DNA of 64,000 nt from Actinomadura viridilutea (GTDB lineage: Bacteria; Actinomycetota; Actinomycetes; Streptosporangiales; Streptosporangiaceae). The notes below the pieces were generated by a model, which searched no databases, was not told the origin of the DNA, and saw only the letters and a list, made by a program, of their open reading frames with translations. The stretch is taken from NCBI GenBank assembly GCA_003001795.1, contig PVNI01000003.1, forward strand, positions 491,914-555,913. Reading direction: 5' to 3'. Every line of letters begins with the position of its first letter. Within the stretch, counting starts at the first letter, position 1. The position numbers were made by a program, and so were the translations under genes. Below are positions 28,179 to 36,637 of the stretch, one piece after another.

Positions 28179-28371
28179 GCACTGCCCCCCGACGTTCCAC
28201 CCTGGGCGCGGGCAGGGCCCGCGACGCTGGGCAGACTACGTTCGGCGACGAGACGAGCACTCAGGCGACACACCAGGGAGCGCGCTGATTACGCCTCTCC
28301 AAAGGCTTCCCTGGAAGGTCCCTTGACCAGCGAACACCCCGGATGCGGCGGGGCGTCGGCCGGCGGAGGGG

Positions 28372-29427
28372 TCAGACGGTGGCGGCCTCCCGGCGGTGCG
28401 CCCGGATGCCGTGGCGCAGGACGCCCTCGTCGAGCCACCGGTCCAGGTGCGTCCAGGCGTCCTCGCGGGCCGCGGGGCCGGTCAGCACGCCCAGGTGGCC
28501 GCCGGACGCGGTCACGAACCGCACCAGACCGGAGCCCGTGAGCAGCCGCGCGATCGAGCGGACGGCCGGGACGGGCGCCACCGCGTCGGCGCGTCCCGCG
28601 ATCAGCAGGACGGGCGCCCGCACGTCCGCCAGCCGCGCCCGGCGGCCGCCGACCTCGATCCGGCCGCCGCGCGGCGCGTTCTCCCGCAGGTACGTCGCGT
28701 ACACCTCGTGCGCGGCGCGCCCCGGCGCGGTGGGCATCATGCCGAGAAAATGATCGACCGCCTCCGCCTGCGCCAGGAACTCGGCGTTGTCAATGCGGGT
28801 CACAATCTTGTAAGGACGCAGCAGGTATTTGTCGACGTCGGCGATCCGGAAAACGTTTGCCAACACGGCGTTCGGCCGTTCGCCCAGCATCCGGGACAGG
28901 CCCGCGGACGGCGCCGGAACGGACACCGGTCCGGCCGGGACGGACACGGCGGCGACCGAGGCGATCGGCAGCGTGGAATCGGCGGCGGCCAGCAGGGAGA
29001 AGACGCCGCCCAGGGACCACCCCACCAGCTGCACGGGCTGGCCTCCGGCGTCGCGGCTGACCGCGCGGATCGCGGCGGGCAGCGTCCGGCCCGCCCACTC
29101 GGCCAGCGCGGCGCCGCGGTCGGCGAACCGCGGCGGGCCGGTGTCGATCAGGTAGCCGCGCCGTCCCCGGGCCACCACGTGTTCCACCAGGCTGCAGCCC
29201 CGCCGCAGGTCATAGCAGCGGGCGGGCGCGGCCAGCGGCGACACGAACAGCACCGGCGGCCCGGTGGGGATCACGCCCTCGGGCGGCCGGTAGCGGCGCA
29301 GGCACCCCCACGGCTCCAGCTCGGCCGCCTCGGCGGGCAGCGGGCGCAGGTCGGCGACGCGGCCGTTCAGCGCCTTGCGGACGAGGTTGGCCGCGGCGTC
29401 GCGCACGCTTCGGGGGGACGGCTTCAT
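28372..29427 (-). CDS. PHA-synthase-like alpha/beta hydrolase
   Basis: 351 residues from ATG (MKPSPRSVRDAAANLV); an in-frame TTG 27 bp upstream is possible. Resembles the PhaC/PhaE-like family in LRRYRPPEGVIPTGPPVLFVSPL, the lid-region GRRGYLIDTGPP, and the nucleophile GWSLGGVFSLLA. The nucleophile is Ser, whereas true PHA synthases use Cys. The C-terminal catalytic region has APVLLIAGRADAVAP and ASGGHLGVLTG (His). It lies 193 bp upstream of the megasynthase on the same strand, so it is probably the first operon gene or a separate leader. Possible acyltransferase or thioesterase for the product. Confidence 0.8.
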   Translation of the reverse strand: MKPSPRSVRDAAANLVRKALNGRVADLRPLPAEAAELEPWGCLRRYRPPEGVIPTGPPVLFVSPLAAPARCYDLRRGCSLVEHVVARGRRGYLIDTGPPRFADRGAALAEWAGRTLPAAIRAVSRDAGGQPVQLVGWSLGGVFSLLAAADSTLPIASVAAVSVPAGPVSVPAPSAGLSRMLGERPNAVLANVFRIADVDKYLLRPYKIVTRIDNAEFLAQAEAVDHFLGMMPTAPGRAAHEVYATYLRENAPRGGRIEVGGRRARLADVRAPVLLIAGRADAVAPVPAVRSIARLLTGSGLVRFVTASGGHLGVLTGPAAREDAWTHLDRWLDEGVLRHGIRAHRREAATV

Positions 29428-29738
29428 TTCGCTATTGTCCGCTCCATTCAACAAGCCCGGCGTGGAGAATCTCGCACCATTCTGCGAGAGCCTACGTTGA
29501 GCTTCATATCACATCCCTGTGAAGACCGCGTTAAATCCCCTTCGCCGACCCGGTCGCCGCGCACCGGAAACAAACCGCGAAAACGATGGGACGCGTGCGA
29601 AGGAACCGTGCGTTCCGTTTCCGGTCCCGCCGCGTGCGCCGTCCGGTTGCAACCGCCGCGGATTTCCCCGGCCGGACGCGGACGCCCGCCCGCGCGGAAG
29701 GCGCCGCCGCGCCGCGACGGAGGTCTAGGCTGGGAGAC
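29428..29738. other. divergent intergenic region
   Basis: 311 bp between the hydrolase and the universal stress protein. It is locally A/T-richer near 29480-29590, consistent with divergent promoters; no gene, repeat or known operator recognised. Confidence 0.4.
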
Positions 29739-30197
29739 GTGGTGCAGGAGGGGCCTTTCGAGTACGGGACCGACGGGCCGAAGGTGATCGTCGCCGGCGT
29801 GGACGGCTCGGAGACGTCCCTCCGGGCGGCCTCCTACGCCTGGGGCCTGGCCCGCCGCAGCGGCGCCCGGCTGCTCCTGGTGCACGTCACCCCGCTGACG
29901 TCGCTGTCGACGCTCACCCCGGGCGGCGCGGCCGTGCTGTCCCAGGCCAGCGAGGAGATCGTCGACGAGCTGCGCGCGGAGCTGGAGCGGGCGGCGGCGC
30001 CGCACCGGGACGCGGTGCGGTACGAGCTGCTGGTCGAGCAGGGCGACGCCTACGCGGTGCTGTCGCGCGTCGCCGACGAGCATCGCGCCGACGCGGTGAT
30101 CGTCGGCGCGTCGCAGCAGGCGGGGCACCGGCTGATCGGCTCGGTGGCGGTGCGGCTGGTCCGCGCCGGCCGCTGGCCGGTGACCGTGGTCCCCTGA
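29739..30197 (+). CDS. universal stress protein (UspA family)
   Basis: 152 residues, start at the first of two adjacent GTG codons after GGGAG. One USP domain: VIVAGVDGSETSLRAASYAWGLA at the start, and the ATP-loop-like end IVGASQQAGHRLIGSVAVRLVRAGRWPVTVVP with the G-x(n)-GSVxxRLxR pattern typical of nucleotide-binding members. A cytoplasmic stress-response protein. Convergent with the membrane protein at 30235. Confidence 0.92.
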   Translation: MVQEGPFEYGTDGPKVIVAGVDGSETSLRAASYAWGLARRSGARLLLVHVTPLTSLSTLTPGGAAVLSQASEEIVDELRAELERAAAPHRDAVRYELLVEQGDAYAVLSRVADEHRADAVIVGASQQAGHRLIGSVAVRLVRAGRWPVTVVP

Positions 30198-30234
30198 CGC
30201 CTCCCGCGCCCGACCGCCGCCGTCCCGTCGCCCA

Positions 30235-30915
30235 TCACCGGGGCGCCCAGGTCGGGCTCGGCGGCCAGTGCATGGACCACGCGCCGGCGACCGCCAGCGC
30301 GCCGACGATGAGACAGCCCTCCACCAGATTGGTCACCGCGGTCGCGAGCGCGTCGACCAGCGGCGCGCTCATCGTCAGCGGCAGCACCGTCACCAGCAGC
30401 ACGGCCAGCGCGCCGACCCAGCCGAAGGCGCGCAGCGGGCGGGCGGTCACGGACGCCAGCACGTTCAGCAGCGCGGTGCCCTGCAGCCCCGCGGCCGCCG
30501 CGCACAGCGCGTAGACGGCGGCCTGCGGGACGGCCTGGCCGCCCCCGCCGAACACGGGCACGTCGAACCCGAGCAGCCCGCGCAGCACGAGGACCCCGGT
30601 GAACGCCGTGAGCGCCGCGGCGGCGGTCACGGCGACGCCGCCGGCCCACAGCCGCCGTTCGTTCACCTCGGGCGGCAGCGAGAGGCTCTCGTGCAGCGCG
30701 ACGAACCGCCGGTAGCGGGCCATGGCCGTCTCGACGGACCACTCCGAGCGTCCGATGCCGGCCTGGCAGCGGAAGGACCGCTGCCAGGCCCGCGGCGGCG
30801 CCCCATCACCGCCGCCGCGTCGCCGATGCTGGGCACGGTGCCCGGAGCGCTCCGTCCTGTGGCGGTCCCCGTCGGGCGAGTCGCCGGAGAACCGTCCGGA
30901 CGGGGTCCCGGCCAT
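30235..30915 (-). CDS. four-helix integral membrane protein of unknown function
   Basis: 226 residues; an internal ATG at 30723 would remove a 64-residue Arg/Gly-rich lead and may be the true start. Four membrane helices: WAGGVAVTAAAALTAFTGVL, QAAVYALCAAAAGLQGTALL, FGWVGALAVLLVTVLPLT and LVEGCLIVGALAVAGAW. No family recognised. Its upstream edge faces DUF2203. Confidence 0.65.
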   Translation of the reverse strand: MAGTPSGRFSGDSPDGDRHRTERSGHRAQHRRRGGGDGAPPRAWQRSFRCQAGIGRSEWSVETAMARYRRFVALHESLSLPPEVNERRLWAGGVAVTAAAALTAFTGVLVLRGLLGFDVPVFGGGGQAVPQAAVYALCAAAAGLQGTALLNVLASVTARPLRAFGWVGALAVLLVTVLPLTMSAPLVDALATAVTNLVEGCLIVGALAVAGAWSMHWPPSPTWAPR

Positions 30916-31090
30916 GGCGCCTCCCCTTGTCCCCGACGCGAACGTGCCCGGGTGTTACCCGGCCACGTGCGGCGAACTCCCCAGGCATCGACACTTTGCG
31001 GTCATTTGATCCCCGTCCGGGACCTTTGGACGCGCGGGAGGTAACGTTTCGCTGCGGGAGAATGGGAACGGAATCTGCCTCGGGGGCTGA

Positions 31091-31462
31091 GTGACACCGG
31101 ACGTACGCGAGTTCACCGTGGCGCAGGCGCGCGCCCTGATCCCGGAAGTGCGCGAACGCGCCGCGCGGATCGTCGAGCTGCGCGCGGACCTGGCCGAGCT
31201 CGCCCACGACCTGCGCACGTCGGGCTCGTCCCCGCTGGGCGGCAGGGCCGAGCTGAAGGCGCTCGAGGCGCGGCTGGACGAGCAGATCGCCTGGTTCACC
31301 GGTCAGGGCATCGAGATCAAGGGCATCGCGCCCTTCCTGATCGACTTCCCCGCCGTCCTGGACGGCCGCTCGGTCCGCCTGTGCTGGCTGGAGGGCGACG
31401 CCGAGCTGGCCTGGTACCACCGCACCGAGCTCGGCTTCGCGGGCCGCCGCCCCCTCCCCTGA
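31091..31462 (+). CDS. DUF2203 protein
   Basis: 123 residues, GTG start (VTPDVREFTVAQARALIPEV). The family pattern is clear: an N-terminal helix of ARALIPEVRERAARIVELRADLAEL, a central GQGIEIKGIAPFLIDFPAVLDG, and a conserved C-terminal WLEGDAELAWYHRTELGFAGR. Function of DUF2203 is unknown. A 13-bp tandem repeat (GCCGATAAAGACA, 31468-31492) and a terminator follow. Confidence 0.9.
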   Translation: MTPDVREFTVAQARALIPEVRERAARIVELRADLAELAHDLRTSGSSPLGGRAELKALEARLDEQIAWFTGQGIEIKGIAPFLIDFPAVLDGRSVRLCWLEGDAELAWYHRTELGFAGRRPLP

Positions 31463-31494
31463 CCAGCGCCGATAAAGACAGCCGATAAAGACGG

Positions 31495-31534
31495 AGGGGG
31501 CTCCGGGAACTCCCCCCGCATCCCGGAACCCCCT
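31495..31534. terminator. hairpin between DUF2203 and glnII
   Basis: AGGGGGCTCCGGGA pairs with TCCCGGAACCCCCT, leaving a 2x2 internal mismatch and a 12-base loop. Placed between convergent genes, so it can serve both. Confidence 0.65.
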
Positions 31535-31574
31535 GCTCATGGGGCGGCGCCTGCGGCGCGCGCCGGCGTCGTGC

Positions 31575-32588
31575 TCAGACCTGCCCGGCCCGCTCCAGCG
31601 CCGAGCAGCAGGTGTCCGTGATCAGCCGGGTCACCACGTACGGGTCGCAGTTGGCGTTCGGGCGGCGGTCCTCGATGTAGCCCTTCTTGTCCACCTCGAC
31701 CTGCCAGGGGATGCGCACCGAGGCGCCCCGGTCCGCCACGCCGTAGCTGTACTCGCTCCACGGGGCGGTCTCGTGCATGCCGGTCAGACGCCGCTCGATG
31801 TCCGCGCCGTATCCGGCGATGTGCTCCTGGGCCTTGGCGCCCAGCGCCTCGCAGGCGGTGATGATCGGGTCGTAGCCTTCGCGCATCGCCTTGGTGGAGA
31901 AGTTGGTGTGCGCGCCCGCGCCGTTCCAGTCGCCGGCGACCGGCTTGGGGGCGAGCGTGGCGGCCACGCCGTAGTCCTCGGCGATGCGGTACAGCAGCCA
32001 GCGCGCCATCCACATCTGGTCGGCGACCTCGACCGGCCCGCCGGGGCCGATCTGGAACTCCCACTGGCCCGGCATGACCTCGGCGTTGATGCCCGAGATG
32101 TTCAGCCCGGCGGCCAGGCAGGCGTCCATGTGCCGCTCGACGATCTCACGTCCGAACACCTCGTCGGCGCCGACGCCGCAGTAGTAGAAGCCCTGCGGGG
32201 CGGGGAACCCGCGCTCGGGGAAGCCGAGCGGACGGCCGTCCTTGAAGAAGGTGTACTCCTGCTCCATGCCGAACCACGGCTCCTGGGCGGCCCACTTCTC
32301 CGCGACGGGCAGCAGCTTGGCGCGGTTGTTGCTCGGGTGCGGGGTGCCGTCGGGCACGTACACCTCGCACAGCACCAGCTTGTGGTCGCCGCCGCGCAGC
32401 GGGTCGGGGCAGGAGAACACCGGCTTGAGCACGCAGTCCGAGTTCTTGCCGGGCGCCTGGTTGGTGCTGGACCCGTCGAAACCCCAGTCCGGCAGGTCGG
32501 CGCCGTCGGGGAGGATCTTGGTCTTCGAACGCAGCCGAGCGGTCGGCTCGGTGCCGTCGATCCAGATGTACTCGGCCTTGTAGGTCAA
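31575..32588 (-). CDS. glnII: type II glutamine synthetase
   Basis: 337 residues, the eukaryote-like short form that makes glutamine from glutamate, ammonia and ATP in the cytoplasm. Visible: KAEYIWIDGTEPTARLRSK, WGFDGSSTNQAPGKNSDC, the catalytic FGMEQEYTFF, INAEVMPGQWEFQIGP and APKPVAGDWNGAGAHTNFSTK, each a family hallmark. Actinomycetes often carry this beside the type I enzyme. Regulation by GlnR is expected; a candidate GlnR motif lies 85 bp upstream. Confidence 0.96.
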   Translation of the reverse strand: MTYKAEYIWIDGTEPTARLRSKTKILPDGADLPDWGFDGSSTNQAPGKNSDCVLKPVFSCPDPLRGGDHKLVLCEVYVPDGTPHPSNNRAKLLPVAEKWAAQEPWFGMEQEYTFFKDGRPLGFPERGFPAPQGFYYCGVGADEVFGREIVERHMDACLAAGLNISGINAEVMPGQWEFQIGPGGPVEVADQMWMARWLLYRIAEDYGVAATLAPKPVAGDWNGAGAHTNFSTKAMREGYDPIITACEALGAKAQEHIAGYGADIERRLTGMHETAPWSEYSYGVADRGASVRIPWQVEVDKKGYIEDRRPNANCDPYVVTRLITDTCCSALERAGQV

Positions 32589-33015
32589 GGTGCGATCCCT
32601 TCGTCGTGCCGGGCCGGCGGTTTCGACCCCAAGCAGGCTGACAACGCCCGATTTCGGACCTGTTGCCCGTATGTGAACGCCGTGTTAACCAGCCCTTTGA
32701 CCAGCCGCGATCCCACCCGACCCCTGTTTGGGACGCCCCTGACGTCCCCAAAACGGCCACCGCCGCCGCTCGCCCGACAAGGCGAGGTCGCGTCCGCGCG
32801 ACACCCCGCATGGTCCCGACCGAACCCCAACAAAGCCCCATGACATGGGCAAACCCATCGACAAGGATGCCGCCGCCACCCTTACCGGTCGGTCGGACGG
32901 GGCTACCGTGAAGAGAAGGATGCAGGGAGGACTCGTCCTCCTGTAAACGGGGGCTCCCGGCCAACGGGGGGCGAGCCAGGGCGAGATCGTCTCGTCCCAG
33001 GCACCGGAAGGTGGT
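32589..33015. other. glnII / SPW-repeat divergent intergenic region
   Basis: 427 bp with no gene. Carries the candidate GlnR motif and a local dip in GC (GTTAACA near 32684), compatible with the glnII promoter. Confidence 0.4.
32673..32685 (-). promoter_or_regulatory. candidate GlnR half-site pair upstream of glnII
   Basis: On the minus strand the bases fit the AC-N9-AC pattern reported for actinobacterial GlnR (ACACGGCGTTCAC), 85 bp before the glnII ATG. The pattern is short, so chance is possible. Confidence 0.3.
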
Positions 33016-33462
33016 GTGCATGAGATGACGCACCCGGCAGACATCGAGCGGCATCCCGACATAGCCGAGTTGCGCACGCGGTACGAGCTCGCCGCGGCGA
33101 GTCCCACCGCCCAGGCCCTGGACGGGCTCACCGTGCTCGCCGGGCTCTACCTGGCGCTCTCTCCATGGATCGTGGGGTTCAACTACCTGGGCCCGATCAC
33201 GGTGAACAACCTGATCACCGGCCTCGCCGTCGCGGGGCTGGGACTGGGCTTCGCCCTGGCGTTCGGCCGCACGTACGGCATCGCCTGGATCGCGCCCGTC
33301 ATCGGCATATGGACGATCATCTCGCCGTGGGTGATCGCCGGCGGCATGGAGACGACCGGGACGATCGTCAGCAACGTCGTGGTTGGGGCGATCATCCTCG
33401 TCCTGGGCCTGGCCACCCTGGGCCTCGCGGGCACCCGCGCCATGGCGATGCGCCGGAGGTGA
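33016..33462 (+). CDS. SPW-repeat membrane protein
   Basis: 148 residues; GTG at 33016 chosen, with ATG at 33025 as alternative. Two SPW motifs, LSPWIVGFNYLG near 48 and ISPWVIAGG near 110, each at a membrane segment, with four helices in all (LTVLAGLYLALSPWIV, NLITGLAVAGLGLGFALAF, IAWIAPVIGIWTIISPWVI, VVVGAIILVLGLATLGLAG). Function of the family is unknown; it is common in actinobacteria. A terminator hairpin follows. Confidence 0.85.
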   Translation: MHEMTHPADIERHPDIAELRTRYELAAASPTAQALDGLTVLAGLYLALSPWIVGFNYLGPITVNNLITGLAVAGLGLGFALAFGRTYGIAWIAPVIGIWTIISPWVIAGGMETTGTIVSNVVVGAIILVLGLATLGLAGTRAMAMRRR

Positions 33463-33512
33463 CCTTCCGCAGCTCGCGGCCTCGCCCGCACACCGCGGCG
33501 GGGACCGCGAAA

Positions 33513-33543
33513 GGCCCCGCCCCCGCTGCCCGGGGACGGGGCC
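33513..33543 (+). terminator. hairpin after the SPW-repeat gene
   Basis: GGCCCCG ... CGGGGCC with a GC-rich loop, 50 bp after the stop codon. Confidence 0.55.
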
Positions 33544-33579
33544 ACTTGACGTCCGCACCCGCTCGGCGAGACTGACGGG

Positions 33580-33834
33580 GTGATGGTCAAGACCCTGCGC
33601 CCCCGCGACTACAACGAGGCCCTGTACGTCGGACACTTCTTCCGCAACAAGCGCATCCCGGTCGTGATGGATCTGACCGAGCTGCCCGACGACGTGGCAC
33701 GCCGGTTCGTCGACTTCGCCGCGGGCCTGGTCTTCGGCCGTCGCGGCGACATGGAACGTTTGAGCCCGAAGGTCTTCCTGCTCGTCCCCGCAGGCCAGCC
33801 CAAGCCCACCGTCATCCCCGCCCCATCCGCCTGA
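33580..33834 (+). CDS. minimal SepF-like cell-division protein
   Basis: 84 residues from GTG (ATG one codon later). Nearly the whole protein is a SepF core: RPRDYNEALYVGHFFRNKRI, VVMDLTELPDDVARRFVDFAAG, LVFGRRGDMERLSPKVFLLVP. SepF polymerises and tethers FtsZ to the membrane. The usual N-terminal membrane-binding helix and linker are absent, so this is a short paralogue, not the dcw-cluster SepF. It may interact with SepF rather than replace it. Confidence 0.82.
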   Translation: MMVKTLRPRDYNEALYVGHFFRNKRIPVVMDLTELPDDVARRFVDFAAGLVFGRRGDMERLSPKVFLLVPAGQPKPTVIPAPSA

Positions 33835-34104
33835 CCACGCCAAGAACACCCGCTCCGCTTGACCGGACCCGTCCGTGTCACGCTCCCTGGCCCCGCCCCC
33901 ACGCGGCCCCCCAGCATCCGCTAACCCCAATCCAAGAGCAGGCCGCGGCGGGTCCGGCCGCGGTGCAGGGTGGTGATGGCTGGGCGAGGTCCGGTGTGGG
34001 GGTGTGGGGTGGTCGTCGGCGGCGGGGATGGGATGTCGAGGACGGCCTGGCACGGCCCCGCGCTGAGACACGCCGACGACCACAACGTCCGGCCAGGCCT
34101 CCGC

Positions 34105-34850
34105 GGAGCCATCCGAGCCGACAGGCCAGCGGCCCCATATGAGGTCACCGAGAGCTCGCGCAGAGCGGACGGCCAAGATGCTCATGGTGTGGAGATCGCC
34201 GAAGGCTCAAGCCCTCAAGAACGCGGCCGCGCTCCAGCGGCGCTGGACGCGGCGACGTTAACAACGGCCGGCTCGCACCCCCAGGAGCCATTCAAGCCGA
34301 CAGGCCATCCGCCACGCCGATGAGGCCAGCCCAAAGCCTGCGCGAAGCGGACGGCCAATGTTTTCACGGGTATCGAGATCGCCGAAGCCTCACGCCCCCA
34401 AGAGCGCGCCCCCGTGCCAGGGGCACTGGACACGGTCACCACCACGACGTCCACGGCCTCCAGGAGCCATTCAAGCCAACGGGCGAGCGACCGGTCGAGC
34501 GACATCGGCCCCGTGGACAAGGTCAGCCAGAGCCCGTGCAAGGCAGATGGCCGACGTGTTCATGGGGGGCGAAATCGCCCAAGACTCAAGACACCCAAGC
34601 GCGCGGCCCGCACAGAGTCGCTGGACGCGGCCACGACCACGAGGTCCAGCCCGGTCCCCAGGAGCCATTCAATCCAACGGGCCAGCGACCGGTCGTAGCA
34701 TCATCGGCTTGCGATGAGCTCGGTCAGAGGGAGCGCAGCCGTTCGCGGGGCCTGCTCTCTGGACGTTTCGGCTGCTCAGCCACGGGCACGGCCGAGAAGG
34801 TCAGCGACGTCCTCGTCCATCGCCGCGGGACGAAGACCCAGGAATCGCGC
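34105..34850. repeat. degenerate ~180-bp tandem repeat, four copies
   Basis: The landmark GGAGCCAT(T/C)C recurs at 34105, 34284, 34463 and 34661, giving periods of 179, 179 and 198. Other shared blocks in the same order are GCGGACGGCCAA-like, TTCA(T/C)GG near GA(G/A)ATCGCC(G/C)AAG, an AAGAGCGCG-like block, and GCTGGAC(G/A)CGG. Copies diverge and frames are not kept, so it is not coding as read. The flanking 33835-34104 shows no gene. Confidence 0.65.
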
Positions 34851-34851
34851 C

Positions 34852-35355
34852 GTGCAGACCTTCCTTCCACACGCGGATTTCGCCGCCACCGCCCACGTCC
34901 TCGATCAGCGCAGGCTCGGCAAGCAGCGCGTGGAGGTGATCCAGGTGCTGCGCGGACTCACGGTGCCTGGGTACGGGTGGCGGCACCACCCGGTCGTGCG
35001 GATGTGGATGGGGTACGAGGAGGCGCTGGTCCGCTACGGCTTGGAGATCTGCCGCCGCTGGTGCGCCCTCGGCCACAACGACACCTGCGCCGCCACGCTG
35101 ACGTCCGAGCTACTGACCGCCAAGGGCACCGACCATCCGCGCTCTCAGCCGGAGCTGGCCGCGTCCGGGCAGCTACCGCCTTGGCTGGGCGATCCGGCGC
35201 TGCACCTCAGCCACCGCTCCGCGCTGATCCGCAAGGACCCCGAGTTCTACGGTCCGATCTTCCCCGACGTCCCCGCTGACCTCCCGTACGTCTGGCCCCG
35301 CTCCGACCGCGACACAACCCCAACCCCGCAGGCCAAGCACCCACCCGTCCCGTAG
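34852..35355 (+). CDS. pyrimidine-dimer DNA glycosylase-like protein (MSMEG_6728 family)
   Basis: 167 residues from GTG (VQTFLPHADFAATAHVLDQRR). Family features: FLP...DF...A..LD.RRLGKQRVEV, the HHPVVRMWMGYEEALVRYG helix, and the C-terminal HLSHRSALIRKDPEFYGPIFP, which is typical of the T4-endonuclease-V-related group in actinobacteria. Activity on damaged DNA is inferred from the family name, not shown. It starts just after the tandem-repeat region. Confidence 0.82.
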   Translation: MQTFLPHADFAATAHVLDQRRLGKQRVEVIQVLRGLTVPGYGWRHHPVVRMWMGYEEALVRYGLEICRRWCALGHNDTCAATLTSELLTAKGTDHPRSQPELAASGQLPPWLGDPALHLSHRSALIRKDPEFYGPIFPDVPADLPYVWPRSDRDTTPTPQAKHPPVP

Positions 35356-35363
35356 CCGCCCAC

Positions 35364-35627
35364 TCAGGACTGGGAAATCTCAGGTGCTGTCGAGGTGTCC
35401 TCTTGCTGGCTGCGGACCATGTCGCCTCGCTTGCCGGGGCTCAGCTTGATGATGGCGTGGTCATTCGGGCCGCCGCTCAGGTACGCCTCGCTGATCACGT
35501 AGGGGCAGCGGTCGACGCGAATGCGGATTTCATCGTTGTCGTACGCGAGCACGCGCACGGTGCGCCCATCGGGGAGTTTAAGCGTCTCCACGAAGATGGT
35601 CTTCGGGGACTCGGGCTTGTCTGCCAT
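35364..35627 (-). CDS. small hypothetical protein
   Basis: 87 residues, ATG with CTGAGGAG 6 bases upstream. Small beta-rich pattern: TIFVETLKLPDGRTVRVLAY, DEIRIRVDRCPYVISEAYL, HAIIKLSPGKRGDM. No family recognised. Its 3' end is convergent with and 8 bp from the preceding gene. GC is lower than in the core genome, fitting an accessory region. Confidence 0.6.
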   Translation of the reverse strand: MADKPESPKTIFVETLKLPDGRTVRVLAYDNDEIRIRVDRCPYVISEAYLSGGPNDHAIIKLSPGKRGDMVRSQQEDTSTAPEISQS

Positions 35628-35972
35628 GCAGACTCCTCAGGTCCTACAGGACAGAGTCGGCAGCACCCTCGCCTACAGACGTGGGCCCTACGGCGTATGG
35701 GCTGCCGCCGTGTCACGCCGCACCCGTCTTGCTCGGCGTCTCATCTGCAAAATCCTGCCGTCGTCACGTGTTCCATGCTGCCGTCAAGGCCAGCTTGATC
35801 TCCTCTGGCGGGTGGAGTGCCCAGCCCGGGGGTACTCGACGGAAACGGTAACGATTCGGCTGGACCGCTGTTGCGATCGCGGCTCCACTGCGAGTGTGGC
35901 AAGGCGTCACCGAGAACCAACGTGCACCACTGAACCGCGCACCACCAGAGAAGCACTGATCTTCGAGGGCCG
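35628..35972. other. intergenic region of lower GC
   Basis: 345 bp between divergent genes; short open frames here have poor codon patterns. No repeat or operator seen. Confidence 0.4.
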
Positions 35973-36626
35973 ATGTCACCGCCACAGCTGAATCAACAAC
36001 ACCGCGGCGACCTCAAGCAGTGGCAGCGTCAACGCCTTCTCGAGGGGGCCGCGAGGCTGCTGGGTTGGCATGGTCGCCTCATCGAGGTCAAGGTGCTGGA
36101 CCTGCGCGTGCATGTGGTCGGGGAGCTGGACGTCGCCGAGCACAACCGCCGTGTCGCCGAAAGCCGTCCCCCAGTGGTGGACCCGTTGTTGCTGCGGTGC
36201 CTCCTCGCCGAAAATCCCGAATTCGCCGCTCGTCCCGCACCTGTACGGGTGGCAGGGGCTTTGGCCGCAGCACAACGGTGGCAATCAGCATTGCGGCCGC
36301 TGGGTGGGTTCGTAGCCTTTGGACCCCGGGCAGCAGTGGTCCCAGCCGCGCAGGCTTGCTCCTCACGACTGGCGATGGTGGCCTTGGTGCACGGCTTTGG
36401 CGTGATCGCCCACGATCCTGCTCCTTTTCATGCAGCGACTGCCGACCTGACATTCGACGAGGAAGTGCAACACGAGCAGCGCAGGACCTGCCGATTGGCG
36501 ATAGTGCACCATCCCGACCTCCAGCGTCCGACACATCGCACCTGGGTGCACCGGCTGGTCGAAGAGGTTGTCTATGGCGCGTTCATGCAATCCGCCCCTA
36601 CCACCTGCAGATCAGCGACGCCCTGA
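35973..36626 (+). CDS. unknown protein, partner of the TGT-like gene by position
   Basis: 217 residues, start uncertain (GTG/ATG cluster near 35973). Folded-looking composition with strands RLIEVKVLDLRVHVVGELDV and FGVIAHDPAPFHAATADLTFDEE, and basic helices. No family recognised. Its 3' end converges with the TGT-like gene 12 bp away. Alternative overlapping frames have worse composition. Confidence 0.5.
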   Translation: MSPPQLNQQHRGDLKQWQRQRLLEGAARLLGWHGRLIEVKVLDLRVHVVGELDVAEHNRRVAESRPPVVDPLLLRCLLAENPEFAARPAPVRVAGALAAAQRWQSALRPLGGFVAFGPRAAVVPAAQACSSRLAMVALVHGFGVIAHDPAPFHAATADLTFDEEVQHEQRRTCRLAIVHHPDLQRPTHRTWVHRLVEEVVYGAFMQSAPTTCRSATP

Positions 36627-36637
36627 CTAGGCCAGAT

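Noticed and set aside
28372..29427. PHA synthase
   Set aside because: The nucleophile is Ser in GWSLGG, whereas PHA synthases use Cys; kept as an alpha/beta hydrolase of that superfamily.
34105..34850. Insertion-sequence remnant
   Set aside because: No transposase motif or terminal inverted repeat found; the period and copy number fit a tandem array better.
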